In this document: one piece after another, positions 1-50,900 of the stretch | Layout: the number at the start of each line of letters is the position of its first letter | Position numbering within the stretch: position 1 is the first letter of the stretch | Translations under genes and position numbers: made by a program | The notes under the pieces: generated by a model | Database searches by the model: none | Told to the model about the DNA's origin: nothing | Seen by the model: only the letters and a program-made list of their open reading frames with translations | From: Euglena gracilis | Taxonomy: Eukaryota; Euglenida; Euglenophyceae; Euglenales | Length of the DNA: 64,000 nt | Assembly (NCBI GenBank): GCA_039621445.1 | Contig: CP154956.1 | Location: 30,138,667 to 30,202,666 of the forward strand | Direction of reading: 5' to 3'

Positions 1-132
1 GACGATGTCGAGGTCAAGAGAGGCGACCAGGGAGGCTTTCTCCGGCGTCCAGTGGGACATGTTCCACGAGCCGAGGCGGAGAACCGGCGGCGCCACCGCC
101 GGGGGGGGGGGGCCAGGCCCCCAGGCGCGGCA
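1..132 (-). CDS. LINE ORF2 N-terminus (APE-type endonuclease), partial
   Basis: Read leftwards, the frame gives a Pro-rich stretch, then LRLGSWNMSHWTPEKASLV and ASLDLDIV. This is the typical opening of the apurinic-endonuclease domain of non-LTR retrotransposons (strand beta-1 with W-N, then K, then D-I-V before the catalytic E). The rest lies off the window. The endonuclease frame equals the frame of ORF1's C-terminus and follows its TGA directly. An ATG overlaps that stop (TGATG at 131-135) but is in another frame, separated from the endonuclease frame by a 12-C tract. The family-level call is fairly sure; the true start and whether the copy is active are not. Confidence 0.65.
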
Positions 133-2401
133 TCATGAGACATAGCGGCCGGAGCCCTCCGAGGCGGAGCGCTTGGCGGCCTTGACATCTCTCCCTGGTG
201 ACAGGGGAGCCTCCGGTGAGCGGTTTCGAGAGCCTCGCAGTACGCCCGCATCTGTCTCGGAGAGGGCCCGGGTGGGGGACAGCGGAGGGGGATCTTCCTC
301 CATGGGTGCGGCGGGTGACAGCAGGGACGTGGGCGCGGCGTGAGAGGGCGGGTGGGGCCGGGCAGCACGTTCGGCAGCAAGTTCACGGCGCAAACGGGCG
401 TTTTCCGCCAGGAGTTGGGAGAGTTGGGCGGTGACCACGGACAACTGGTCCTGCAGGCGAGGCTGCTGTTCAGCCGTGGAGGGGGTGGGGTCGGCGCGTT
501 GCTGCTGGCGGCGTTCACGACGCGTCGCGGCGGGTGTCGGGGACGGAGCTGGCTGTGCAGGGAGGGGAGGAGGCTGCCGCGGGGGGGGGGGCTGAGGCTT
601 GCCGAGAGCAGCTTCGGGGCGGCGGGTGGCTGTGGTTGGCGAGGTCCACCCCAGGTGGAGGACTGCGGTAGGGCTAGGCCGGCACGGGGGATGCCGCCCA
701 ACGCCGAAGAGCGTGAAGGAGGCGAGGACCGCGGTGGAGGAGGCGCCCTTGTGAGCCGCGCTGCACACGTTCTGCCCCAGCTCCCGTCGTCGAAGGACGA
801 GACGGACGGGTTGCCGGTGGCTGCGAAGAAGGCCACGCGCCGAAAGGGGCCAGCGTTGCCCAGCCGCACTTCTCCGCGATGAGGAGCAAGGCCTGTAGCC
901 GCAATCAAGTCAGTCAGGCGGAAGACGTCGGAGTCCTCCAAGGGGCCAAGCCGCCACCAGCTCAAGCCGGAGGTAGCCTCGTGCAGGACCGCCTTCCGAT
1001 CGCCCAGGACCAGCTGCAGTCGGGCCTCCAGCGCTCGTTTGTCCGCGCTTCCGGCGACGCGGATGGCCACATCCTTGTCGTTTGCGAGGAGCCCGAAGAC
1101 GCCGTCCACTTGGTGGGCCACCTGCCAGAGCGCATCGGCCCGCTCCCGATGCCCTCGCAACCACAGCATGTTGAAGTTGTGGCGCGCCAGGGCGGGGGAC
1201 GTCTCCTTGGTCCAGAAGGGCCGGAGAAACGCCCCACCGCAACCACTGGCCCGAAGCCAAGAGGGAGCCTCGGACCGCGGGACGGCGAGCAGGGCTAGCA
1301 GGCCGCCGTGGACGGGTTGGAGTTGTTGAAGGCGATACCCGCTGTGGAAGGCGATGCCGACAGATCCCGCCGCCTTCTTCAGGGCCGCCATGGCCGTTTT
1401 CACCACGTCCCGCTGCCGCACAGCAGGCGGGAGGTCGAATTCTGCACGCAGGAGTTCCAGCTGGTTTGGTTCCGGCTCGGGCGGCCGGCCGCGGAGCCAG
1501 CGGCCGGTGGGCGGGAGAGGGACCTCCACCCGACGAAAACTGACGGTGGCCAGCACCTTGTTCCTCGGGAGATATGCTGCTTCCCATTGAGAGGGCGGCA
1601 GCTGGCGCTCATCGGCGGGCACGCGGCGCAGGCGGGGACGCTCGCCCACCAGGGCCACCTGCACCTCCAGGGACGGGTCATCCAGCAGGGCAGCGGCCTG
1701 CGGGAGCAGAGACCGCAGGGAGGCGGCGTCGAGATTTTCGGGGCACTTGTCCCGCGGTAAGACTGCACAGACGGTGAACACGGTGGCCGCGTCCTCCAGG
1801 CCCACCTGGAAGTGGACCCTCTCCAGCCAGACCGCAAGATGGGGTCGTGGTGGGACAAACACACGGCAGGGCCCGTCCGGGCCCCACCTCTTCGGGGAGT
1901 CGCGCCGCAGGGCGTCCGCATCCTCCACGTGGGGCTTGGGAAGGAAATCACCGCCTACCACCACCAGTGCGAGGTTGGGGATGATCTCCAGAGCCAGCGC
2001 CGCCAGCCAGCCGGAGTCGAGCCTGGTGTCGTAGACACGGATGGGCGTCATGGGGTCCAGGGAGGCCGGCAGTTGCCAGCCATCCCGACGAAGAGCTTCC
2101 GCAAGTTGGAGTTCTTGAAGCTCCCGCGCAGACAGTCGCGCGGGCCGAGCAGGTAGCCAAGTCTGCTGAGGGCCGGCTCCTCGTTGAGCAGCCCGAGGGG
2201 GATTGCCGTGCAGCGCGTGCTGCAAGCGGTTCCGCGCCTTCCGGGAGGTCGTCCAAGTCCCGGGCGGGGGCGGAGATGACGATCGAGGGGCAGCCATCTC
2301 GGCATGAGTCCCACGGAGCGTGGCGGTGGGAACTGGTGGGGGGGGGGGCAGGATCTTCTGGTAGTTGCTCCGAACAAAACGGGCAGCAGAATGCTGCATC
2401 C

Positions 2402-2403
<2 letters not shown>
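133..2403 (-). pseudogene. LINE ORF1 (nucleic-acid-binding protein), apparent frameshifts
   Basis: A long open minus-strand frame runs from about 2297 leftwards and off the window without a stop, with ordinary protein composition down to about 800 (e.g. RVYDTRLDSGWLAALALEII, NLALVVVGGDF). A second frame, ending at a TGA at 133-135, carries the C-terminal coiled coil (LQDQLSVVTAQLSQLLAENA). The two join if the poly-C tract at about 571-581 is one base off. A third frame near 2400 has a zinc-knuckle-like start (FCCPFCSEQL) before another poly-C tract. Order would be Cys-rich head, globular part, Pro-rich linker, coiled coil, as in many LINE ORF1 proteins. Either this is a decayed copy or homopolymer lengths are miscalled. 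I do not recognise the globular part. Confidence 0.55.
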
Positions 2404-3140
<737 letters not shown>

Positions 3141-3303
3141 GTGTGCGCCTGCCTGCTCATGGTATGGGACGTCACAAGAAAACCAAACCCATTTCAAATC
3201 CAATTGCTGCAGAATGGCACCTGGATTATTAACCAAACTGGGGGAAACCATCCTGCAAAAAAAAAATTTTGGCCCTTGCTGAGGGTGAGTCGACGGACTG
3301 CAC

Positions 3304-26306
<23,003 letters not shown>

Positions 26307-26726
26307 CTGATCGAGACACACGCACACCAAAGCTGCCGCTCGCACGTGCACACAAAAGGCACAAAGACACACACGTGCAGTGAGACGGAGGCTATGATCG
26401 ATCGGGGGGTACACCACACTCTGTGTGGCGTACACGTACGATACCATACCTTAGTGTGCCTGTGCCTCTTAGGCGGCCGGATTCGCACTTAAGGATTTTT
26501 CCTTTAGAGTTTGCGCATTTGCGCAAATGCGCAAATTTTACGAAATTCCTGGACCCTGTACCCTGACACAAGGGAGGAATCATTATGACCTGTGACGCCC
26601 CATTGTTGAGGGGAGTAACTCCGGGTAGTTTGGAACGCATGTTACTTATCGTGTGACGCGGTGAGATTGGTGCTCTTGTACACCAAACAGGAAAGAGGCA
26701 CACACCCCTTGTTACGACACTTGGAA

Positions 26727-28107
26727 ATGGTGCTGAAGTCCTGGCTGAACTGGCTTGGATACTACCGCCACCGGTAAGAACACACGGAGCCTCATTGCAT
26801 CACACACCACAGACTACGTTCCCCAGCCGTCACGAAACGGATGTGTGTTTGTGGGTGCAATTGCACAAATAAAATGCAAAACATTGAAATAAATAAATAT
26901 ATATATATATATATATATGCTTGTGGGCGCAAATGCTCCCACAAACAAATTTGGTGGTGCGCGCATTTGTGCAAATGTGCGCACAAACAAAATTACGTTT
27001 ATTTGCGCAAATGCGCAAATAAACATGTATTTCCATGTTAAAAGACACCAATGAGGCCCATGACCCTACGAGGTTTTAAAACGTGATGGGCGTGTTGGTG
27101 CGCGCAATTGCGCAAATAAACACAATTACGTTTGTGCGCGCATTTGCGCAAATGCGCGCACAAACATTTAATAAACCATTTCAAAAATGATGTGTTTCAG
27201 CGAGCCTTAACGCACACAAACAACGTTTGTTTATTTGCGCAAATACGCAAATGAACACACATCAGTTGTGCGATACCATCTCCTCCTCCGTGACAGCTGG
27301 CGAACGCAATTCCTCACGCCAAACCAATGATTTGCACCATGATTACGTGGTGATGAGATTTGTGGTGAGAGGTAGTGTGTAATGTTCATTTAAACATGGC
27401 ATCTCACTGGCCAAAATTTGCCGGCCTTACGTGTGTGCATTTGCACTGCTGTTCCCTGGCCCGAACGGCCTGTTCCTTTGGTGTCATCTGTTTGGCAGTT
27501 AAACGTCATGAATTGATGACGTGCAAACGACTTGTGACTGTTGGACACCTTTTCTGCAACAGTACTTGCGTTGCACAAAATTTGGCACCTGAAATACCCG
27601 GGATGTGTCCGACTGGAGTCCGTTTTATGGTTATTCTCCACCATTTTTCCCTTGAAAAACGTAAAACACACCAGTTTTTGTGCAGAATTTGGGGGGAGTG
27701 AGTCGCACAGCTTTGATGTGACCAATCCAGTGGTAATGGTTCACCACTTCCTTGCACCCAAAGTAACGGGTGTTTGAGGGCCACCTTTCTCCAGCTGGCA
27801 GTTGCCATGCACTGGCACCACGTTGTCCCCCCAGTCTCACGCACGGTTGCGGGGTCAACGTGGCGCTAAAGCTGGGTGTTATTGCACCGGGGAGGTGGAT
27901 GCCGGTCTGGTGGGTGCTGAAGCATCAGCAGCTGATGTGGCTGCACCAGCGGAGCCGAGGCCGCAGGCCAGTGACAGGGCCCTTGGGACCCAAAAATTGG
28001 TGCCGGTGGAAATGTACCGTTACTGGGTGGCAGCGCACCCACCTTCAGGAGATCCTCTGTCTACACCTTTTGTGGGACCTGCCAATGGTCCAAAAACGGC
28101 ACCATAA
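26727..28107 (+). CDS. Possible small plus-strand gene, unrecognised
   Basis: A candidate first exon at 26727-26773 reads MVLKSWLNWLGYYRH and ends CACCG|GTAAGA, a strong donor. A later block at about 27887-28107 is open with ordinary composition (ALGTQKLVPVEMYRYWVAAH, then FVGPANGPKTAP) and ends in TAA. I could not connect the two or find a domain, and both may be chance. The interval is full of the palindromes described separately. Confidence 0.3.
26896..26918. repeat. (AT)n microsatellite
   Basis: Short pure AT run. Confidence 0.95.
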
Positions 28108-28740
28108 CACCATATGCCGGAGGAGACGGTGTGTTCATTTGGGTTGAACCCATTCAGAAGCCACTAAGGGTAGCTGTAGGAGGGCCAAATGAAATAGCTT
28201 TTTGCTCCTCCATTGGTTGTTCATTTGCGCATTTGCGCGCATCACGTTGTTTCTTTGGGCGCAAATGCGCAAATAAACCAGATGTAAATTGTGCAGTTTC
28301 TTCATGCAGTTTATTTGCGCATTTGCGCCCACAAACAATGTGATGCGCGCAAATGCGCAAATGAACCACATCTGCTGTCGGTGTTTGACAGTTATGTTTC
28401 CGTCACACCGTCCTTCTTTGTGTTTATTTGCGTATTTGCGCAAATAAACACAGAACTTGTTTGTTTGCGCATTTGCGCAAATGCGCACATAAACAGAATT
28501 TTGTTTGTGCGCGCATTTGCGCCCACAAGCTTGCGCCGTCGACAAACAGTGTGGCAAACCCACCAACTGGACGGCCCGTTGGTCTGTGCACTCACAGCTC
28601 CTTTGTCACGCCGTTTTTTGACGGTGTCAGTTCATGGGTACTGAAGCCTAATCCTTGAAGGTCATGTTTATGTTTATTTGCGAAAATGCGCAAATGAACA
28701 CAAACATGTTGGTGCGCGCATTTGCGCAAATAAACACAAT

Positions 28741-31021
28741 ATTTTGCCCTTCCAGTGTTGGGCTTCTTCCGCTGGGTTCTTTGCCACACAACTGGTTGTG
28801 CAGATCCCGGGGATAAGCCGGGTGGGAGACACCCGTCCCCTTCATTCCCTGTGGACCCTATTTCTTCCCCTCTGCGCTTCCCTTGACAAACACCCCTGCA
28901 CTTACCTTCCTTCCCCTGCGTCCTTCCCGCCCGCTTGGTCACACCACACCCACACACCCCGGCACTTCCTCCCCGGCGCTTTAACAAACAACCCAAAAAC
29001 ACCACACCACTCAAGGCGCCGCAAACAAAGCAGTCTGGCAAAAACCCAGGACACACACCGCCGGCAGCAGCTCGGGCACACCCGGGGACACAGCCGAAAG
29101 GCAAAAGACAAAGGCAGTAAAGGTCTCGTTTCTTTGCCGCTTTTTCGTCATTTTTTCCCTTTTGGCCGGCAATGTCCCGGGGGTTTCGACGTACAAAGTC
29201 CATTTTCAGACTGCCCCCCGTGATCCCGTGCCCACCATATTGTGTTTGGCTTTCCCCAACGTTAATGTGTTAATGTTTCCTCAGCGTTTGAAACAGACGT
29301 CAAAATAGATTTCCCCCAACCAAATTCTGTCTGTTCAATTTTTGTTTCCCTGAAGAGGACACAGTACTGACAAAGGCACACCGCGGAGACGGAGGCCATC
29401 AGCGTCTGTCACCACAGGCAGCGAATGGGTCACGCCATCCTGTCCTCCGGTGGCCCAGCGAGGGGGAGGGGAGGGGGTCCCGGCTGTGATGGAAGGAGTA
29501 GGGACACAGGCGAGCCACAATCAAAAAAAAACCAATTGCACGGCGGCTCCTGGAAGGGTCTGTTGGGGAGCGCCTCCAACATCGTTCTTCGGGGCATAAA
29601 CACGTCCACGACCCAAACCACCAGAAAAGATACGCACGAAAAATGCAGCGACAGAAATGAAATGGTTTCCGTCAAAATACTTGGAATCCATGGTTCTTCA
29701 CGGATGTGAAAAGGACAGCAGACTGTGGGTTTTTACCTTTTAGCTTTAAGGATTCGCTTCTCAACAAAAACTAACAGAATCCTAGAAACCATGGTCAACC
29801 CCGCCCCCCTCTTGATTTTGTTGCCAAGCATTGGCATTTTCCAGCCAAGACGTCCCCCACACAGCCAAGACGTCCCCCGCAGTGGACTTGGCCAACCCTT
29901 TCCCAAGTCCCATAAGCATTTGAAACTGCGAGGTCAGGAAACACAGTCGAGTGGAGAGTCAGGGCCATACAACTGAGGGGCGGCAGAAATGGGGAGGGCA
30001 ATGCAATGACACATAGCGATGGCGAGGCATAACAGAATGGGAGGGGGCAGAGTTCATGAGAACAAAACCAGACAGCAGGTGCAGCACACTTTTCAGGTCG
30101 GAGTGCGATGCAGGGGGGAGGCCTCACCTCTGGTAACGTTCACCGTTTGGGGGAAAAAGATGCCACCGGCATCGATTGAATGGAGGGCTACCTATGCCCT
30201 CGAGCGTAGGATCGTTATGGACAGCCCTCTTCGTGCGAACCCCACCCACACAGGACACACAGCATCTGTGCATTTTGTAACAAGACTAAGAGCATGGAGG
30301 ACGGGGTGGCATTTGGCAGGGCTGCAAGGTTCAAGGACACACGGTGACGGTCATGGAAACTATCAACACGGGTGTGATAAACGAAAGGTGGTAAGGAGAG
30401 AAAGGGGGCCCATCAGAGGCAGCCATCCTGCAAGCGTCTCGAATGCACGTTCACCCCGACGTGCGGTCCCTTCAGAGATTCGAAATCAAACAAAAACAAA
30501 CCCGCATGGTGAAAGATGTTGCAACTGTTCACCATTCCCAGCATCGGCCACAAAGATTAACTTGCTGATCCCGAGTGCGGCTAAGAAGCTGGAAGGTTTG
30601 GAGAAAGGCCATCCCTGGCAGAAGGGGGATTCCAGCCAGCGTTTATCGACTTTGAGACCCCAAAAAACTTCTTTTTTCATTTGATAATGTCCAGCCTCCT
30701 GAAGGGCCATGGGTCCCGAACGATGCACATGCCAACCTGTTTCCGTACGTCTTTTTTAAAATCTGCACTAGTTTCGCTGTGGTACCCACACTTTCAGGTC
30801 CAGAGCTCCATTGAGGGCCGGAGAGCACCACCTTCCTTTTTCACAGGCCAGTGGCTGGACCATTGACGTTGACGCTCGGCCTCGCCGCGCCGTCGCCGGC
30901 CTCAGCGGGAGAAGCTGGCGCTGCTGCCCTGGCGGCTGTGGGCGTGGCCGTGCACCTCGGCGTGGGCGTTGGTCCGGATCTTGTCCCACAGCGCCGCCGG
31001 CAGGCGGGGGCCGGGCAAGGG
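28741..31021. other. Intergenic stretch, no supported gene
   Basis: Lies downstream of the minus-strand gene that ends at 31022. A minus-strand frame near 29335-29460 (DGVTHSLPVVTDADGLRLRG) and one near 29590 are the only protein-like pieces. They have no partner exons, so I do not call a gene. An open segment just after the stop at 31022 (ALWDKIRTNAHAEVHGHAHS, ending at 30902) is in the same frame as the gene upstream. Confidence 0.5.
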
Positions 31022-44928
<13,907 letters not shown>

Positions 44929-46355
44929 CTGGGCGCGGCAAAACGATGGACCTCGGAAACGGAGTCAACCACTCAGGCCCCGGGTATCAACCCCCTCAAA
45001 GCTTATTCTGTTTTTTGGGATCGGTTGCTGAAAATCTTGGGGCGGGGGGGGGGGGGGGCTGACCTTTGGGAATCTACTTTGGTCAAAGAAAATTTCAACC
45101 GAAAAGTTTCTGTGGAAAACTTTTCTATGGGAAAAAAATGGTTCAAGAAACGGAATGATATATGTGTGGACAAATATTCCGGAGAATGCCAAAAAGATAG
45201 AATTCAAAAATCTGAGTCATTCACACCATTTGCGGCGCATGACGTTTGACCAATGGCTGGGGGGTTCACTTCACTCACAAAAAAAATTACCCAGTCACTA
45301 CCCCAGCTGGGGGTAAAAATTCGAGTTTTTAGGCAGAAGAACCATGCCACATAAAAATAAAAAAAACCCGGAACTTCCAAATGCCAACTGTCCATGAGAG
45401 GTGACACGTTTAATACCCAGCGCTCTTCTCTTGGGCGGCGGTTTTGTCCCCCCGTTTCTGCTTCAAAGCTAGAACACTTGCTGCGATATGAGTGGACGGT
45501 CAAGGAAGAAGGGAAAGACCCCGCCTGCTTCGTTGCTTGTGTTCCCCGTTTCATGACAAATACCCCCCAACCAGAAAGTAAAGGAACCACAATTGCCAAG
45601 TTAAATTAAATTAAATTAAAGTGCCAATTTAAATTAAAATTAAAGTGCCAAGGAACCACAATTGCTGCCCAAACACTGTGCCGTAGTGATGGGCGGGTGG
45701 GCGCAGGGGGGGGAGGGCAACGCAGGGTGGGCAACACACCATGAGGGACATCAAAGGGACAGCGCAAAGCCATCCATACAGAAGAGCTGGGGCGAAAAGG
45801 GCGATAATGGGAAGCTCGTTCACTCTGCAGTATCTTTAGCAGAAAAGACAAATGCTGGGGTAGTTCCCCATTTTTCCGCAGTGCGTGCAGAATAACGGTC
45901 GCATTGGTGTGCCAGGGGTATTGTTTGCATTTCAATATAGATTGCCCGCCCATAGCCACGGAGGAAACATGTTGTGTGTACCCAAAATATCTAACAAACA
46001 CGGAGGGGGCTTCAGGTCAAAGAACCGCGATTCTCTTATCTTGGGCAGTCTCGCACTTACGTATAGTTGGCTGGTTCCATTGCGCAATTGCGCAAGGCAC
46101 CGCTGTTTTTGAGAATCACAATAAGTGGCACCCAGACTTGTAAAATGTACCCCCCCCCCGCCCACCGACCGGGTTCCGACAACCCCTGACCAGGGGGGTG
46201 GTCATGCGTACCGCCTAACCTGCAACCTCCGACCAGGGGATGGTCGCAAGACCAGGTGCCAAAACCCCTGTTTCCTAAGGGTCATCAACAAACCCAACCA
46301 GGGGGGTCATACGCAACCCCTGACCTACAACCCCCGACCAGGGGGTGGTTGGCAT

Positions 46356-46582
46356 CAGGCTTCTTTTAAAGACCCGGGGGGTCTCCTCACCCACTCACCA
46401 ACTGAGCCAGGCATGGGACCCCCCCCCTCTGGGGGGACCCAAAAAAATCGAGCCGTGTAAGGGCATTTCTCAAAAATTTTCTGCAGTGGGCCTCTGGCCC
46501 AGGACCCCCCCCCCCGGCCCCAAACCCCCCACCCCCCCGGGGGGGGGGGGGGTCTTCTGCGTTTAAAAAAAAAAACTGTGTG
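46356..46582. mobile_element. Repeat with CAGGCTTCTTTTAAAGACCC start
   Basis: Shares GGCATTTCNCAAAAATTTNC, GCCTCTGGCCC and poly-C/G blocks with about 5855-6075. Related starts occur at 21019 and 51797. Ends resemble inverted repeats, but no clear target duplication was found. Confidence 0.45.
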
Positions 46583-47203
46583 GTTGGTGGGCAAAGGGAT
46601 AATCAGATGTGGCGGGCAAAGGGGGTTATCAAATGTCATCTGCAGCCCTGGACCGCGGAGGGGTGCAAACAGTTTGCACGTTACGGTACCCTGGAGCAGA
46701 CGTCCCCACAGCCAATGGGACACGCACATGGAGCATGTGCGTTTGGGAGCCGTCCAACAGCTGCCTCAAAAACGTGGAATGCTACTGGAACGGCGTTGCT
46801 GGACATAAAAAAATATATATAAAATGGTTATTCAAGGATTTATCCTTGAAGGAAAAAAGTTTAAACCCCGATAAGAAAATGTTTTATTCCTCAAAAAACA
46901 TCAAAATAAACAGAAATTTAAGTTTTTTAGGTGTGGTTCTGTACACAATTACGCAAAGGAATCATTAAAATGGTTCATTTGCGCAATCCCAAAATTATTT
47001 TTTTTGAAGCTTTAACAGCGGGAACTGCCAGCGTCCACGAAATCGAGTTTTTTTGCACAGCATGTCCGGGTTGGTCAGAAATGTCTCAGGGTGTTGCACC
47101 ATATGCCAATGCAGAGATTTCTAAATCAACAAAGGCATCCATTTGCAGGCATGCACCTCAACTTTCGGCAAAACCTGACCATTTCACTCGTTTTTACAGC
47201 AAC

Positions 47204-47204
<1 letters not shown>

Positions 47205-47236
<32 letters not shown>
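47205..47236. repeat. (TA)n microsatellite
   Basis: Pure TA run. Confidence 0.95.
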
Positions 47237-47239
<3 letters not shown>

Positions 47240-47765
47240 CAATACAGCACCTAAACACAGGAGAGGCAAAGACGCAAATAATGATGCATCTACCTTTGCA
47301 GAAAAATAGGAGGTCAAAAATGCAAAAAAAAAATTCATTTGAAATGCCAAAAGCTTTTGCTGTCCGATAAATAAAAGAAGAGAATACGTTGCAGCTATTT
47401 ATGAAACAGTATTTGACAACAAACCGCTTTTAGGAAAAGTGGTCAATCGGTCCATCAATGGTTCTGGGCACTTCCCAAATAACTCTGCAGGGAGTAGGGG
47501 CCAAAAGATTGCTCCAAAAACTTTGCGGGGGACACAGCTATTGGGGGGGGGGGGGTTACAAATGAAACACAAAAGAATCCCTCAATGTCCCTCATTCAAC
47601 CCAAATGGAAAAGATGTTTGAAAAAAACAACAACAGTTGTAAAACTACAAAAAAAACAACAGTTGTACTGCTGAGCTTTGCTCAAGCCGTTCAGTTTGTC
47701 ACCAGTCTTCACACTGCAATGCAGAAAATGGGATTTACGCACTGAAACCGGCACAGGAGGCCTGG

Positions 47766-47996
47766 CTAGGCGTCCCCCTCTGCCTGCGCCATCAAAAATC
47801 CTGTCCAGAAGCCACTGTGGTACCAGCTCAGCATGACGTTGCACAGGGCTGGGTTGTTGGTGAGCAGGGCGGGCGGTAATGGTGGGGTAGGGGGAACCAC
47901 CCCGGCGAAAGAAGTGCCACCAACCGCTGGACAGGGGTGCAAGACGGGGTGTGGGGTTGAGGTCGACTCTGGAGGATGGCCGGGCAGATGCTCCAC
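47766..47996 (-). CDS. SMN: SMN last exon (YG-box)
   Basis: 231 nt, GCAG acceptor. Pro-rich linker (VVPPTPPLPPALLT), then the YG-box oligomerisation helix with small residues spaced as in the family, then a short tail and TAG. Confidence 0.92.
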   Translation of the reverse strand: MEHLPGHPPESTSTPHPVLHPCPAVGGTSFAGVVPPTPPLPPALLTNNPALCNVMLSWYHSGFWTGFLMAQAEGDA

Positions 47997-50900
47997 CTGC
48001 AGAGAGAAAAAATATTCCTAGAAAATTCAAGTATTCCAATTGGTTCAAAAAAAATTTAGCAATTCGTTTAAATTTCGCTTGAAAATGTACAATTGGGACA
48101 GGTGGTTGGAGTTGGGCAAGCCTGAATGCTGCACAATATTCTGCTGTCCCAGGTCAGAGGAGGAAGATGAGTGCTTGCAAGGACGAACTGCTAAGCTGGT
48201 CAAATTTGGCCGGCTGAACTGTCTGCAACAAGGCAGGCCACGGGGACATCTTGATGGGCATCATCAATCTCTTTTTTTTTTGAGATTGTTGGACACTTTG
48301 ACCTTTTTGGAGCTGATTTAGAAGGAACTTTGGGTCCTTGGCATCCATTTTTGTCCATTTGGGCCAGTTTTCAATCATTTTCTGCCATTGTTGGGCTGTT
48401 ATTGGTTGGCCATTTCAGGCCATTTTGGGTCAACTTTGGAATGCTGATATCTTTAAAGCTTTTGTTTCTGCAGTCCTCCTTGAATTTGACCTAGGCACCC
48501 ACACCATCCTTCAGAAAAAGATTTTATTGCAAAATTCTGCAATGTTTCACAAACTCCGGCAAAGTACCACAAAATGCCACCAAATTAAATTGTGTTGTAT
48601 CATAACCGTGTACTGCTGCATTATCACGAATAATCACAAATAATCACGAATAATCACAAACAACCACAAACAATCAAACATCAGAGTCAAGGGTCGTCAG
48701 TCAGCATGAATATGTGGGAGCCCCTGCATTTTGGACCTGGTTTTCCTCTGAGACCAGACCAATTTTTTGTCAACAAGTTGCATATTGCAAAATGAAAAGA
48801 GTTGTTCCCCCCGTGGAGGTGAAATTTTTTGCTAATTCCTCTCCAGCAGAAAGTATGCATCCCAAGGGAGCTCCTGGTTTCTTACATGCAATTTGTGTTG
48901 TTTTTTTTTGTTTATTTGCATTTATTTCCGTTTATTTTGTTGGCCTTTTTGCATCGCGTTTCTTGAAGGTTCATGTGTTTTCCCCCCCCTTGTGTTTGCA
49001 GGCAGGTGAGAAACTCGCTTTTGTTTTGTTTGGACAGCCCCTGAGAAACCGTCCTTTATCTTTATTCCCTGACTGAAATTCCTTCCCTGCTTCTTAGCTT
49101 CTTAGCAGCTGACCTTTCAGGCAAAGAGCTAGGCAGTGAGGTTTTTTATAATAAAAAAAAAACTCCCCCCAAATGGAAACCCAGTGTTCTAATTTATGGA
49201 TTTCAAGACCGCGGGGGGGGGGGGGGCTTTAAATTATATTGGGGGTCGTTTAAATTCAGGGGTTTTTCTTTTGGGGGAAATTGACCGCTTGATAGAAAAG
49301 CCATTTTCAGATGCACAAATTCATAAATAAAGAAAGTCTCATTCATAACTACTCGTGGTTGTTCAGTCATTATTTGTGATTATTCGTGATTATTCGTGAC
49401 TATTTGTGATTTTTGGAAATCCCCAAATTTACACTGGTTCGTGATTATTCGTGATTTGTGGCACAAATTTGTGGGAATCCCTGCAAAATGAGGATTTTTT
49501 TTATAGTGATAAAATTGCACGCAGAAATCGAAAACCTGTCGGGGGGGGAAAGAAGTTAAAAAAAGAATGCAAAAAAAAAAACCACAAAATACGCATTCGC
49601 CAAAAAAAAAACACAAAAAACGCAAAAAAAAAAAACCACAAACGCTTTTGTGTTTCCTCCTTCAAACACCTAAGGAAACAAGAACTGGTTTCTTGCACAA
49701 GCATGGGATAATGGTGAAATCATTTTTTCAAAAAAAAAATGATTTCAGAAAGACATTTTTCATGGGAAAAATTGGGAAAGTTGGGCATCACCCATCAGTG
49801 ACAGGGCAATGGAGAAATAGAAAGCAGGAGGCCCAAGGGGACAGGTTGGCATACACAAAGCTACACGGATAGAGTACACTTTCCTGGGGGACAATTTCAT
49901 CAGAGGAGTAACTATAATTACATTTAAGAAAAACTTTCTAGAGCACCATCTGCTTTAAAAAAAAAAACTGTAACAGAAACTTTGCCATAAACACCATCCA
50001 GAAAAATAGCAACTGAATAAATGACATTCAGCTTCTCCACCACATGATGCCACATAAAGGGCGGCCATCAAAAACTATCAGCAACGGATAAAAAAAATGC
50101 AAGGGGAGTATGCAAGGAGATTGCTCAGGCTAATTAGCTTCATTAGCAAGAGTGTGTGATCTTTCTTTCTCTCTGCCCAGACAACCTCTTTCAATCAGGG
50201 TCCAACAAAATTCGATTCTCTGAAGGTTGTCCAACCTACACACATCGCTCAACCCTTTGAAAATGAAAGACATTGTGTGCTGCTCCGCCCTGCCCTGTCA
50301 CTGAGGTACCTTCTCAGGTGGGCCCAATGAAGAAGTATCCAGGGGGGAAAAAAGCAACGGCTCGGTGGTGCTTTCAGGGGCAAAGACATGGGGAAAATAA
50401 CGTCCGGCAAAACGTCTGAAGGCGGCGAGGATAATGATGCATTTTGAGTTTACTTTGGATCATCATTCAAGATAAACCAATGCTCTGGCTGATGGATGCA
50501 AGGCAGAGGGCCAGCAGAGGGCACACCAGATGATGAGCCTCAGGTCGTTGCCCTGCCACGGCATCCGACGTCCGCCCCTTGGGCACAAAGCCTCGCTCAG
50601 TGGCCCCCTGCTGCCCAGCTGGAGCTTGGCTCCGTGCAGTCTGGGGGTTTCAATCCTTGGCTGATGCAGGTTCGGCCAACGATATCCGGCGGACGGGATT
50701 TCCACCCTGGGGGTCTTCTGTTCTGGAATACCCCGGAGGTCAAGCTGGATGGAAAAGGTGCTGGCTGATTTTGGGTGGAGGGCGGGGGGGGGGGGGGGGC
50801 GGTCAGGCCAGCTGGCACCTGCACCTGGCTGGTACCCGTAGGTGGAAAAAAAAAGTCCAAACCCAGCAGGGTTAGGGTCTTTCCAAAAAAAAAACGCCAC

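Larger units (their letters stand above)
26510..28740. repeat. Cluster of about 17 TTTGCGCAAATGCGCAAA palindromes
   Basis: Perfect palindromes at 26510-26535 and 27130-27165 (36 bp, arms GTTTGTGCGCGCATTTGC). Related hairpins start near 26840, 26924, 26957, 26997, 27101, 27229, 28209, 28246, 28309, 28343, 28421, 28460, 28503, 28671 and 28710. Outer arms are usually GTTTATTTGCG or GTTTGTGCGCG. The function is unknown. Confidence 0.92.
44940..47765. other. Interval between unknown gene and SMN, no supported gene
   Basis: Contains a 66-bp duplication around GGAACCACAATTG (45586 and 45652) with ATTAAATTAA repeats, a repeat at 46356-46580, and a (TA)n run at 47205-47236. No exon with convincing borders was seen. 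The 5' exons of the minus-strand gene ending at 31022 could lie here. Confidence 0.5.

Noticed and set aside
26510-28740. CRISPR-like array from repeated TTTGCGCAAATGCGCAAA
   Set aside because: Repeats are unevenly spaced, vary in sequence and length, are full palindromes, and have no cas genes; the DNA is eukaryotic.
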